From BQWY01 sp046351095 (GTDB taxonomy: Bacteria; Nitrospirota; Nitrospiria; Nitrospirales; Nitrospiraceae), in contig JAXLZC010000001.1 in the NCBI GenBank assembly GCA_046351095.1, positions 2,790,001 through 2,854,000 of the forward strand: DNA of 64,000 nt, written 5' to 3'. Shown here one piece after another: positions 17,097 to 27,100 of the stretch. Made by a program: the position numbers and the translations under genes. Below the pieces are notes generated by a model. It saw nothing but the letters and a program-made list of their open reading frames with translations. It was not told the origin of the DNA and did not search any database. How positions within the stretch are numbered: the stretch's first letter is position 1; the number at the start of each line of letters is the position of its first letter.

Positions 17097-19928
17097 ATGA
17101 CCGAATCGCCGCATCGATCGATGGCTTCCACTTCCTCCACATCGTCGGCTCGTCCTTGGCAGTGGCTGGTCCATGCCTGCGCTGAGCCGCTTCGGACGGA
17201 TGCTGTCCGCGGGTTGACTGCGGACGAGGCGGCGCGCCGCTTGGCGGCAAACGGGCCGAACGAATTGCCTGCGTCCAGCGGCCCGTCAGTGCTGGCGTTG
17301 CTGCGCGCGCAGTTTTCCAATCTGATCGTCTGGGTGTTGATCGGTGCGGCGGCTCTCTCGGGCTTGCTGAAAGATTGGGTGGACGCGGCGGCCATCCTCA
17401 CTATCGTCGTCCTCAACGCAATCCTTGGATTCGTCCAGGAGTGGCGCGCGGAGCAGTCGTTGGCGGCGCTTCGTACGATGGTGGTTGCCAAGGCGCATGT
17501 CATCCGGGACGGCGCGATGCATGCGGTGCCGGCGCATGAGTTGGTCCGCGGCGATCTCCTCCAGCTTGAAGCAGGCGATCGCGTTCCCGCCGATGCGCGT
17601 CTGATCTACACCACCAATTTTCATACGCAGGAAGCGTCGCTGACCGGCGAATCCACGCCAGTGCAAAAAAGCGAGGCGCCGCTTTCGCAAGTCGAGCTTC
17701 CGTTGGCGGAGCGTGCGAATCTTGTGTTCATGGGGACGGTGGCGGTGTCGGGCAAGGCCCGCGCACTTGTCGTCGAAACGGGCCTTCGTACGGAGCTGGG
17801 CAAAATCGCCACGTTGATGCAGGAGGCAGAACGATCGGAGCGCAGCGAGACGCCGCTGCAACGGCGCTTAGAGCGTTTTGGGGTGACGCTGCTCTGGCTT
17901 GCGTTGGCCGTGGTGGCGGCGGTCTTCGGCTTGGGGTTGCTGCGTGGCGAGCCGCTGGTGGACATGTTTCTCACGGCAGTGAGTTTGGCGGTGGCGGCCG
18001 TGCCGGAAGGGCTCACGGCCGTCGTGACGATCACGCTGGCGCTCGGGGTGACTCGGATGGCGTCGCGCCATGCCCTGATCCGTAAACTCCCTGCAGTGGA
18101 AACGCTAGGATCGGCGACGGTCATTTGCACGGACAAGACCGGGACACTCACAAAAAACGAAATGACGGTCACGTCGTTGTGGCTCGACGGGCGCGAGTTC
18201 GACGTCACGGGCGAAGGGTACATCCCTGAGGGAACCATTCGCGAGCTGGGTGCGACGCAGTCGGCGTCCGACGGAGCCTGGCGCGAGTTGTTGACTGCCG
18301 GTGTGCTTTGCAACGGAGCGACGTTGGAAGAGGCGGACGGGCGGTGGCGTATTCTCGGCGATCCGACGGAAGGTGCGTTGCTGGTGGCGGCGGCAAAGGT
18401 CGGACTCACGGCCGAGGCGCTCCAGGCCACACATATGTTTCTCGGCGAAGTGCCGTTCGATCCCGAACGCAAACGCATGACGGTCGTGCGACAGGCGCCG
18501 CATGGGCCGAGCGCATACGTCAAAGGTGCGCCGGATGTGGTGCTCCGCCTGTGTGCGCAACAGCTCACGGCGGATGGGCGCCTTGAACCCTTCACCGAGG
18601 CGGCGCGCGATGCGGCGCTGCGCGCCAACAGCGAGTATGCCCATCGTGCGTTACGTGTGTTGGCACTGGCGCAGCGGTCGTTATCGCAGCCACCGACGAC
18701 CTACAGGGCGGAAGCTGTCGAAACAGAGTTGGTGTTTCTTGGGTTGGCGGCCATGCAGGATCCGCTTCGGGTGGAGGCGAAACTCGCGGTTGCGGAATGT
18801 CGCGATGCGGGTATCCACACCGTGATGATTACGGGGGATCACAAGGACACGGCGCTCGCGATTGCACAGGAGCTCGGTATCGTCGGGCCGGATGCGACGC
18901 AAGTGAGTGGTAAGGTCGAGAGTGACGCGCGGGCCTTGTCGGGCCTGGATCTCGATCGTCTGTCTGAACGTGAGCTCGGCGAACGCGTCGAGCGGGTGCA
19001 CGTCTATGCGCGTGTGTCCGCCGAACACAAATTGCGCATCGTACAGGCGTGGAAGGCGCGTGGTGCGGTCGTCGCAATGACGGGCGACGGCGTGAACGAC
19101 GCCCCGGCGATCAAGGCTGCCGATATCGGTGTTGCGATGGGGCAAACAGGCACGGATGTGACGAAGGACGCCGCCGACATGGTGGTGACCGACGACAACT
19201 TCGCGTCCATTGCGGCGGCGGTCGAAGAAGGGCGCGGGATCTTCGACAACATTCGGAAGACCGTGCAGTTTTTGTTGTCGTGTAATGTCAGCGAAGTGTT
19301 CGTGATGCTCTGCGCCGCGGTGTTCGGCTGGCCGCTGCCGCTGTTGCCGATTCAAATTTTATGGATGAACCTTGTGACGGACGGATTCCCCGCGCTGGCG
19401 CTGGCGGCCGATCCCAAGGCGCCGGACTTGATGCGCCGCCGCCCACGCCGGCCGGACGCGCCGTTGCTGAACCGTCGACGCCTGGTTCTTATTGCCGGGC
19501 AAGGGGCCGTCCTGGCAACGGTGGCGCTCGCGGCGTTTGGATATTCGCTGTACGTGCGTGGAGATTCGATCGACGTGGCCCGCACCGTCGCGTTCAGCGC
19601 CATGGTCGTCGCGCAGCTGGTGCACGCGTTTAATAGCCGGAGCGAACGTGTCTCGATCCTACGACTCGGGTTCTTCAGCAATCCGTCGCTCCTGCTGGCC
19701 GTGAGCGTATCGTTGGCCGCGCACATACTCATTCTCACCGTCCCGGCCGCGTCGGCAGTCTTTAAGGTCGTGCCGCTTCCGTTCGACGATTGGCTGGCGA
19801 TCGGATTAGCCGGGCTTGCGCCGCTGGTGTTGATGGAAGCACAGAAGGTGTTCGCACGGCGGGTGAGGAAAGGCATGCGCGAAGGGATAACGCCGGTCGA
19901 TCGCGTTCGCGGAAAGATGCATACGTAA
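17097..19928 (+). CDS. P-type (type II) cation-transporting ATPase, Ca2+-like
   Basis: The 943-residue pump has the full P-type set: TGES in the actuator domain, phosphorylated Asp346 in DKTGTLT, KGAPD and TGDGVNDAPA. The transport helices carry AAVPEGLTA in TM4 and NLVTDGFPA in TM6, matching SERCA/PMR-like Ca2+ (or Mn2+) ATPases rather than Na/K pumps. Ten membrane helices are evident. It is probably monocistronic, with about 90 bp separating it from the DUF2269 gene. Ion specificity is inferred from the TM4/TM6 motifs. Confidence 0.9.
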   Translation: MTESPHRSMASTSSTSSARPWQWLVHACAEPLRTDAVRGLTADEAARRLAANGPNELPASSGPSVLALLRAQFSNLIVWVLIGAAALSGLLKDWVDAAAILTIVVLNAILGFVQEWRAEQSLAALRTMVVAKAHVIRDGAMHAVPAHELVRGDLLQLEAGDRVPADARLIYTTNFHTQEASLTGESTPVQKSEAPLSQVELPLAERANLVFMGTVAVSGKARALVVETGLRTELGKIATLMQEAERSERSETPLQRRLERFGVTLLWLALAVVAAVFGLGLLRGEPLVDMFLTAVSLAVAAVPEGLTAVVTITLALGVTRMASRHALIRKLPAVETLGSATVICTDKTGTLTKNEMTVTSLWLDGREFDVTGEGYIPEGTIRELGATQSASDGAWRELLTAGVLCNGATLEEADGRWRILGDPTEGALLVAAAKVGLTAEALQATHMFLGEVPFDPERKRMTVVRQAPHGPSAYVKGAPDVVLRLCAQQLTADGRLEPFTEAARDAALRANSEYAHRALRVLALAQRSLSQPPTTYRAEAVETELVFLGLAAMQDPLRVEAKLAVAECRDAGIHTVMITGDHKDTALAIAQELGIVGPDATQVSGKVESDARALSGLDLDRLSERELGERVERVHVYARVSAEHKLRIVQAWKARGAVVAMTGDGVNDAPAIKAADIGVAMGQTGTDVTKDAADMVVTDDNFASIAAAVEEGRGIFDNIRKTVQFLLSCNVSEVFVMLCAAVFGWPLPLLPIQILWMNLVTDGFPALALAADPKAPDLMRRRPRRPDAPLLNRRRLVLIAGQGAVLATVALAAFGYSLYVRGDSIDVARTVAFSAMVVAQLVHAFNSRSERVSILRLGFFSNPSLLLAVSVSLAAHILILTVPAASAVFKVVPLPFDDWLAIGLAGLAPLVLMEAQKVFARRVRKGMREGITPVDRVRGKMHT

Positions 19929-19950
19929 AAATACCTTGCAGTAGGCGTAC

Positions 19951-19980
19951 TTGACAGGGTCGGCCTCGGCTCACTAGGCT
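19951..19980 (+). promoter_or_regulatory. Sigma-70-type promoter for the kinase/activator operon
   Basis: A perfect -35 TTGACA (19951-19956) is separated by 18 bp from TAGGCT (19975-19980). Transcription would begin about 50 bp before the ATG of the histidine kinase. This is the clearest housekeeping-type promoter in the window. Confidence 0.6.
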
Positions 19981-20036
19981 ACACTGTTTGTCGGGCTCTG
20001 ACTCTGTCCGGCGTCGATGGCGGGTGTGGAGAGACC

Positions 20037-22157
20037 ATGCGCGAGGTGTTTGCTCAGCGGTGGGATCGGCTGGCTATCCGGAAAAAAGTCTGGGTCGTCG
20101 TTCTCCTCATCCTCGGGCCGCTGGTCGGGCTGCTCATCCTGCATCTTTCGCTTGTTCGCGATCTTCTCGCCACACAAGATAGTCGCCATCGCATCATGCT
20201 CGCGCGCGAGCAGATTAAAGACGTGCGCCGTCTCGTCGCGGACATCGAAGACGGGTTCCGCGCCTATCTCCTTACCAACGATCAGACATTGTTGCTGCCG
20301 GTCGCAGAGGCCGAGCGCCGCGTGGCCGGGGTGTTGGCGCAGGCGACGCCGCTACTGGACGATGTGGACGAGGGGCGCCATGCCCTCGTCGGGATCGGTG
20401 TGCAGATTCAAGAATTGTCCCGCTCGAAACATGCGCTGCTCGAACAGGTGCGGCTGGGGCACGAGGGCGCGTTGCTCGAGTATGTACGCTCGGGACAGGG
20501 ACTGCAAAAGTCCAGCGATGTGCGAATGGCATTGCGCGCCGTAGAAGATCGGTTGGATGCGCAAGTGCGTCGGTTGCAGGCGCGTGCGGTGACGATCTCG
20601 ACTTGGGCTTTCTGGGGGCTGTTAGGCGCAGCGACGGCGGCGGTGTTGTTGGGAGTGGCTGCCATTCGACAATTGACGCGGTCGATCACGCGCCCGCTGG
20701 ATACGGTACGCACGAGCGTCATGCAATTTTCCCAAGCCGGCGATCAACGCGCGCGCGCGCCGCTTCGGACCATTCAATCGGGCGACGAGTTGGGCGATCT
20801 GGCGCGTTCGTGTGAGCAGATGATGGGGCGGATCACCGCCGACCTGCGCGAATTGGAGGCCCTTCATGACGTCGGCGTCGATGTCGCGACGTTGCAGCCG
20901 GACGGGCTCGACGCCGTCGTACAACGGATCGCCGATCACGCGGAACGACTGTTGGGCGCCGATGTCTGTTTGATCCTCAGCCGCAACCAGACCATGGCCT
21001 GCTGGATCGTGGAGGCGGCGTCCGGCGAAGCGGCGGATCGGCTTCGCAAGACCGTCATGTTGTGGGAAGAGTTGCCGCTGTCCGTGCAAGCGTTCGAGAG
21101 TGGGAAAGTCGTGGTCGGCGAACGGTTGCGTCAGGATGCGCGGCCGGAGTTGATGCGGCGCAATTTGATCGGCGACAGCATGCTGGCGGTGCCGCTGCTC
21201 TCGCAGGGGACGCCGTTCGGCGTCATGGCGTTGTTGTCGGAGCGGACCATCGCGAAGGCGGACTGGAACGTACGCATGGCGGAAAGTTTGGCTGGCGCCG
21301 CGGCGGTGGCCATGATGAACGCGCGTTTGTACGAAGCCACGCATCGCAAGGAGCAGCAGACCAGGAAGCGGCTGCATCAATTGGAGCAGCTCGGCGAAAC
21401 GCTGGCGCACGATCTCAAGAGTCCCGCCGAACGCATGGCTGGGTTGGTGTCGCTCTTGCGGGTCGAATTGATGGGCTCGATGACCGAGCGCGCGCAACGT
21501 CTGCTGGATTTGATCGCGCAAAACGGCTGGGCGCTGGGGCAACGTGTGGAGCAGATTTTAGCGCTGGCGCGTGTGGGCGGGCGGCAGGAAGCGTTGGAGG
21601 CGGTCGATCCGAATGCCGTGTGGGATGAAATTCTCCAGGCGCGTGCCGCCGAGATCGACGCCGGTTCGATCCGCATCGACCGCGAGCGAGGGTTGCCGCC
21701 GGTTGCCTGTCCGCGTGCGTATGTCTACCAGGTTTTAGACAATCTCCTATCCAACGCCGTGAAGTTTGTGCGCGGCTGTCCCGATCCCCACATCCGAATC
21801 GACGGCGGACGCGATAGCGGTCGGGCCTGGTTCCGCGTGGCCGACAACGGCGTGGGGGTTCCGGCGTCGCAGCGCGAACGCATTTTCGATCCCTTTGTGC
21901 GGCTGAATCCCGACGGTCCGGAGGGCACCGGCATCGGCCTTGCGATCGTGCGTCGTATCGTCGAGTTGTACGGCGGCACTGCGCTGGTCGAGCCGGACCA
22001 TACGCCCGGCTGCGCCGTGCGCGTCACCTTGCCGCTCATCGCGTGGTTGCGTGACGGCGTCGAGCGACACGAGGCGCCCGCGCCCGCTCATTATGTTCCA
22101 CCGGATGCGGCTCTCGGCGTAGAGGCCGCAGTCCCGACGCTTCCGACGAGGTCTTGA
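20037..22157 (+). CDS. Membrane sensor histidine kinase (CHASE3-HAMP-GAF-HisKA-HATPase)
   Basis: The 706-residue kinase has a TM helix at about 20-38 and a CHASE3-like helical sensor (about 45-185). A second TM helix (about 190-212) leads to HAMP and then a GAF domain (about 290-430). The DHp helix carries phosphorylatable His458 (LAHDLKSPAERM), and the ATPase core has DNLLSNAVKF, DNGVGVP and GTGIGLAIV boxes. It should autophosphorylate in response to a periplasmic or redox/ligand cue. Its stop overlaps the start of the sigma-54 activator, its obvious partner. GGAGA precedes the ATG. Confidence 0.92.
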   Translation: MREVFAQRWDRLAIRKKVWVVVLLILGPLVGLLILHLSLVRDLLATQDSRHRIMLAREQIKDVRRLVADIEDGFRAYLLTNDQTLLLPVAEAERRVAGVLAQATPLLDDVDEGRHALVGIGVQIQELSRSKHALLEQVRLGHEGALLEYVRSGQGLQKSSDVRMALRAVEDRLDAQVRRLQARAVTISTWAFWGLLGAATAAVLLGVAAIRQLTRSITRPLDTVRTSVMQFSQAGDQRARAPLRTIQSGDELGDLARSCEQMMGRITADLRELEALHDVGVDVATLQPDGLDAVVQRIADHAERLLGADVCLILSRNQTMACWIVEAASGEAADRLRKTVMLWEELPLSVQAFESGKVVVGERLRQDARPELMRRNLIGDSMLAVPLLSQGTPFGVMALLSERTIAKADWNVRMAESLAGAAAVAMMNARLYEATHRKEQQTRKRLHQLEQLGETLAHDLKSPAERMAGLVSLLRVELMGSMTERAQRLLDLIAQNGWALGQRVEQILALARVGGRQEALEAVDPNAVWDEILQARAAEIDAGSIRIDRERGLPPVACPRAYVYQVLDNLLSNAVKFVRGCPDPHIRIDGGRDSGRAWFRVADNGVGVPASQRERIFDPFVRLNPDGPEGTGIGLAIVRRIVELYGGTALVEPDHTPGCAVRVTLPLIAWLRDGVERHEAPAPAHYVPPDAALGVEAAVPTLPTRS

Positions 22158-23614
22158 TGCACTCGCTGATGGCCGCTCCCAACAAACCGGCGCGACGTGT
22201 CACGCCGTTCACCATCCTCGTGGTGGAGGACGATCCGAGCGACACGGAGTTGATGCTGCATGCGTTGGAGCAGGCGGATCTGAAGTCCGTCGGCGGTGAG
22301 CTGCAACTGGAAGTGCGCGCGACGGCCGAAGGCGCGTTGCGGGTGCTCGAAAGCCAAGCCGTCGACCTGATCATCACCGATTACATCTTGCCGGGCCTCG
22401 ACGGGCTCGATCTCATCAGCCAGATTCAGGCCTCGCATCCCGATCTTCCGGTGTTGGTCGTGACGCGCGTGAATGCGGTGACGCACGCGGTGGAGGCGAT
22501 GCGGCGCGGCGCGTTCGACTACTTACTCAAGCCGGTCGATCCGCAGGATCTCGGCATGCGCGTGCATCGCGCAATCCGGTACTCGGAAATTTTGCGACGT
22601 AATGCCGCGTACGAGCGCTCCGCCAGCCAGAATCGTTCGATCGGGCAATTGGTCGGCGTCGGCCCCGCATTTCAGCGGTTGTATCAAGACATTCAAGAAG
22701 CGGCGCGTGTGCGTTCCACCGTGTTGATTCAAGGCGAAACCGGCACGGGTAAGGGGCTCATCGCGAAGGCCATCCACGAAACCAGTGCCGAGCGGACGAA
22801 GCCGTTCCAAGTGATCGACTGCGCGACCGTGCCGGACGGCATGGTGGAAAGCGAACTGTTCGGCCATGTGCGCGGCGCCTTCACCGGCGCGGTCGCCGAC
22901 AAGCCCGGATTGATCGAGTTGGCGCACGGTGGCACTGTGTTCCTCGACGAGATCGGCGAGTTGCCGTTACTGCTGCAGTCGAAGTTGCTGCGTGTGTTGG
23001 AGGACGGCGAAGTGCGGCCGCTCGGCGGCACACGCGTGAAGCGTGTGGACATTCGTGTCGTCGCCGCGACGAATCAAGATTTGGACGAGCGTGTGCGCAC
23101 CGGCGCCTTTCGGAAGGACCTGTATTTTCGCCTCGCCGTCGTGTCGATTCGTGTCCCGCCGCTTCGGAAGCGGATCGAAGACGTGCCGGTCATCGCCCGC
23201 GCACTTGTCGAACATGGCGGGCGCGAAATGGGCAAGCCGTCCATCCGCCTGGATCAGTCGGCCATCGACGCGCTCTGCGCCTATCCCTGGCCTGGTAACG
23301 TCCGTGAATTGCGGAACGTCATGGAGCGGGCCGTCATGATCTCTCGCACGCCCACCATTTCCGGCGAGACGATCCATGCGATTCTCCATCCCGGCAGTGA
23401 GCAAGTCGCGGGAGAAGGGCCGGATGCGGCGCATCTCGCATTGCCGTACATGGATGCCAAGCGACAGGTTGTGGCGGAATTCACGCGCGAGTACCTGCGC
23501 GCCAAATTAGCTGCGCACGACGGCGTCGTCAGTAAAGCTGCCGAGAGTTGCGGCATTCCTCGGCAGCATTTTGCGCTGCTCATGAAGCGTTACCTCGACC
23601 AGGCTGACGAGTAA
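22154..23614 (+). CDS. NtrC-family sigma-54-dependent response regulator
   Basis: This 486-residue activator has an N-terminal receiver with Asp76 (ITDYILPGLDG) and the LLKP lysine. A AAA+ domain follows, with Walker A GETGTGKG, the sigma-54-contacting GAFTGA loop (about 241-246), Walker B TVFLDEIGEL and the PWPGNVREL sensor II region. The C-terminal Fis-type helix-turn-helix lies within VVSKAAESCGIPRQHFALLMKRY-like sequence. It overlaps the kinase gene by 4 bp. It sits directly upstream of nxrAB, whose upstream region has a -24/-12 promoter, so nxr is its most likely target. Confidence 0.92.
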   Translation: MMHSLMAAPNKPARRVTPFTILVVEDDPSDTELMLHALEQADLKSVGGELQLEVRATAEGALRVLESQAVDLIITDYILPGLDGLDLISQIQASHPDLPVLVVTRVNAVTHAVEAMRRGAFDYLLKPVDPQDLGMRVHRAIRYSEILRRNAAYERSASQNRSIGQLVGVGPAFQRLYQDIQEAARVRSTVLIQGETGTGKGLIAKAIHETSAERTKPFQVIDCATVPDGMVESELFGHVRGAFTGAVADKPGLIELAHGGTVFLDEIGELPLLLQSKLLRVLEDGEVRPLGGTRVKRVDIRVVAATNQDLDERVRTGAFRKDLYFRLAVVSIRVPPLRKRIEDVPVIARALVEHGGREMGKPSIRLDQSAIDALCAYPWPGNVRELRNVMERAVMISRTPTISGETIHAILHPGSEQVAGEGPDAAHLALPYMDAKRQVVAEFTREYLRAKLAAHDGVVSKAAESCGIPRQHFALLMKRYLDQADE

Positions 23615-23769
23615 CGTCACGCAGTCCACCCGATCGATCCACGCCGTCTCCGGCATCACGTCACGGCTTATCCACACACATTCGTTTCCTCTTCGTAACA
23701 ATTCCAGGGAGCCACGTCCTCACACCTCTTCATTTTCCTCTACAGCGACCGACGTAACAATCGGCGCAT

Positions 23770-23849
23770 ATCAAAATATTGATCGTAACCTGTTGAAGTT
23801 GCAGTGTTGCACAGCGCGCAGCGCTGCATGCGCATAGTTCGATATGCGC
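23770..23849 (+). promoter_or_regulatory. Candidate enhancer (UAS) palindromes upstream of nxrA
   Basis: Three dyads cluster here: ATCAA-N4-TTGAT at 23770-23783, the perfect palindrome GCAGCGCTGC at 23818-23827, and GCGCAT-N8-ATGCGC at 23830-23849. They lie about 140-220 bp before the start point predicted from the sigma-54 promoter, the usual range for NtrC-type binding sites. Which one, if any, binds the adjacent activator is not shown by sequence. The rest of 23615-23964 contains no gene. Confidence 0.35.
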
Positions 23850-23964
23850 GCGAGAAGCGTTCCGGGGCGATTTTGTCCCGTGCGCAGGGCGAAATAATAA
23901 AAATACACACGCATATTCAATGCCTTAGCAGGCCTCATTTTTTTCGCCTCCTTTCACTGCAGTT

Positions 23965-23981
23965 CTGGCCCTGTCCTTGCG
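23965..23981 (+). promoter_or_regulatory. Sigma-54 (-24/-12) promoter of nxrAB
   Basis: CTGGCCCTGTCCTTGCG matches the consensus YTGGCACGNNNNTTGCW at all core positions: GG at 23967-23968, GC at 23979-23980, correct 10-bp interval. The predicted start is near 23992, leaving a ~170-nt leader before the nxrA ATG. The preceding gene encodes a GAFTGA activator, which fits. Confidence 0.65.
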
Positions 23982-24087
23982 ATAGGAATCGCCGCGGAAT
24001 ATCGCCCTGTGTTCGTGTTGGCGAGCGCCGTGTGTCACCCATGGGATCGGCCCTCACAATCGGACGTTCGGCGGAGGAGGGGAGGTG

Positions 24088-24150
24088 ATGGTGGGAGAGC
24101 GTCGAAAGGTATCTGTAGGGTTTGGGCGGCGACATGCCGCTCTTAACTGA
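24088..24150 (+). CDS. Candidate 20-codon leader ORF in the nxrA 5' UTR
   Basis: The ATG at 24088 follows a very strong purine-rich ribosome binding stretch (GGAGGAGGGGAGG, 24073-24085). The peptide would be MVGERRKVSVGFGRRHAALN. Its TGA (24148-24150) runs into the nxrA Shine-Dalgarno, 13 bp before the nxrA start. A second in-leader frame of 15 codons starts at 24041 and its stop overlaps this ATG (TGATG). A role in translational coupling is possible; the alternative is that this purine block is simply a relic or RNA element. Confidence 0.3.
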   Translation: MVGERRKVSVGFGRRHAALN

Positions 24151-24163
24151 GGAGGTGTTCGCA

Positions 24164-27100
24164 ATGTTTCTGTCACGAAGACAGTTTTTGAAGGTCACGG
24201 CGGGCACGGTGGCGGCAGCGGCCATTGCCGACAAGGCGCTGGCGTTGACGGCCCTGCAGCCGGTCATCGAGGTGGGCAACCCCCTCGGCGACTATCCGGA
24301 CCGCTCCTGGGAGCGCGTCTATCACGATCAGTATCGCTACGATTCGTCGTTTACGTGGTGCTGCTCGCCCAACGACACCCACGGCTGCCGCGTGCGCGCG
24401 TTCGTGCGCAACGGCGTCGTCATGCGCGTCGAGCAGAACTACGACCACCAGACCTACGAAGACCTCTACGGCAACCGCGGGACGTTCGCGCATAACCCGC
24501 GCATGTGCTTGAAGGGCTTCACCTTCCATCGCCGCGTGTACGGCCCGTATCGCTTGAAGGGCCCGTTGATGCGCAAGGGCTGGAAGGAGTGGATGGATGC
24601 CGGGTCCCCGGAGCTCACGCCGGAGATGAAGGCGAAGTACAAGTTCGACAGCCGCTACTTGGACGACATGATGCGCGTGTCCTGGGACACCGCGTTTACC
24701 TACGTCGCCAAGGGCATGATCTTGATCGGCACCCGGTACAGTGGTGAGGCCGGTGCGCGCCGTCTGCGCGAACAGGGCTATCCGCCGGAGATGATCGAGA
24801 TGATGAAGGGCGCGGGGACGCGCTGCTTCAAGCACCGCGCCGGTATGCCGGTGCTGGGGATCTTGGGCAAGATGGGCAACACCCGGGTCAACGGCGGCAT
24901 CAACGCCTTGCTGGACACCTGGATTCGCAAAGTCGGCCCGGATCAGGCGCAGGGCGGCCGCTATTGGTCGAACTACACCTGGCACGGCGACCAGAACCCG
25001 TCGCACCCCTTCTGGTCGGGCGTGCAGGGTTCCGACGTCGACCTCTCGGACATGCGCTTCTCCAAGCTGAACACCAGCTGGGGTAAGAACTTCGTCGAGA
25101 ACAAGATGCCGGAAGCGCACTGGAAGTTGGAGTCCATCGAGCGCGGCGCCCGCATCGTCGTGATCACGCCGGAGTACAACCCGACGGCGTATCGCGCGGA
25201 CTACTGGATGCCGTTGCGGCCGGAATCGGACTGCGCCATCTTCTTGGGCGCCATGAAGATCATCACCGACGAGAACATGCACGACACGGACTTCTTGAAG
25301 GGCTACACCGACGCCCCGATCTTGGTCCGCACGGACACGTTGCAGTTCTTGGATCCGCGGGACGTGGTCAAGGACTACAAGTTCCCGGACTTCTCCAAGA
25401 GCTACTCGGGCAAGATTCAGTCGTTGAAGCCGGAGCAAGTGGAGCGCCTGGGCGGCATGATGGTGTGGGACTTGGCCAAGGGCCAGGCCGTGCCGTTGCA
25501 CCGCGAGCAGGTGGGCTGGCACTTTACCGCCAGCGGCATTGATGCGGCGTTGACCGGCACCTACCGGATCAAGCTGCTCAACGGCCGCGAAGTGGACGCC
25601 ATGCCGATCTGGCAGATGTACTTGGTGCACTTCCAGGACTACGACCTGGACACCACGCACCAGATCTGCCGCACGCCGAAGGACCTGTTGGTCCGGTGGG
25701 CGCGCGACAGCGGCACCATCAAGCCGGCGTCGATTCACAACGGCGAAGGCACCAACCACTACTTCCACATGACGATCAACAGCCGTGGCGCGGCCATGGT
25801 GCTGATCATCACGGGCAACGTCGGCAAGTTCGGCACCGGGCAGCATACCTGGGCCGGCAACTACAAGGCCGGGACGTGGACGGCGACCCCCTGGTCGGGC
25901 GCCGGGTTGGCGGTGCACACGGGCGAAGATCCCTTCAACAGCACGACGGATCCCAACGTGCACGGCAAGGAGATCAAGACCAAGTCGTATTACTATGGCG
26001 AAGAAGTCGGGTACTGGAACCATGGCGATACGGCCTTGATCGTCAACACGCCGAAGTACGGGCGCAAGGTGTTCACCGGCAAGACCCACATGCCGACGCC
26101 GAGCAAGTTGCGCTGGGTGGTCAACGTCAACGTGCTCAACAACGCCAAGCACCACTACGACATGGTCAAGAACGTGGACCCGAACATCGAGATGCTGGTG
26201 ACCCAGGACATCGAGATGACCTCGGACGTCAACCACAACGACGTGGCGTTCGCCTGTAACTCCTGGATGGAATTTACCTATCCGGAGATGACGGTGACCG
26301 TGTCGAATCCGTGGATCCAGATCTGGAAGGGCGGCATCCGCCCGTTGTACGACACGCGCAACGACCTGGACACGTTTGCCGGTGTCTCGTCCAAGCTGGC
26401 CGAGATGACGGGCGACAAGCGCATGCGCGATTATTTCGCCATGGTGTACATGAACCGGGTGGACGTGTACGCGCAGCGCATGTTCGACGCCTCCTCGACC
26501 TTCTACGGCTACTCCGCCGACGTCATGCTGAAGTCGGAGAAGGGCTGGATGGTCATGGTGCGCACGTATCCGCGCACGCCGTTCTGGGAGGAGACGAACG
26601 AATCCAAGCCGATGTGGACGCGCACCGGCCGGTACGAGAACTACCGGGCGGAGCCGGAGGCGATCGAATACGGCGAAAACTTCATCTCCCATCGTGAGGG
26701 GACGGAAGCCACACCGTATCTGCCGAACGCCATCTTCAGCACGAACCCGTACGTCCGTCCGGACGACTACGGCGTGCCGATCACGGCGCAACACCACGAC
26801 GACAAGACGGTCAGAAACGTCAAGTTGCCGTGGGCGGACATCAAGCGGCATAGCAACCCGTTGTGGGAGAAGGGCTACCAGTTCTACTGCGTGACCCCGA
26901 AGACCCGCCACCGGGTGCACAGCCAATGGTCGGTGAACGACTGGGTGCAGATTTATGAGTCCAACTTCGGCGACCCGTACCGCATGGACAAGCGGACGCC
27001 GGGCGTGGGCGAGCACCAGTTGCACATCAACCCGCAGGCCGCGAAGGACCGCGGCATCAACGACGGCGACTACGTCTATGTCGACGGCAACCCGGTGGAT

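Noticed and set aside
24122..24163. Earlier nxrA starts (TTG 24122, ATG 24134)
   Set aside because: Neither has a Shine-Dalgarno, and both place residues in front of the Tat twin-arginine motif; ATG 24164 has GGAGGTG at the right distance.
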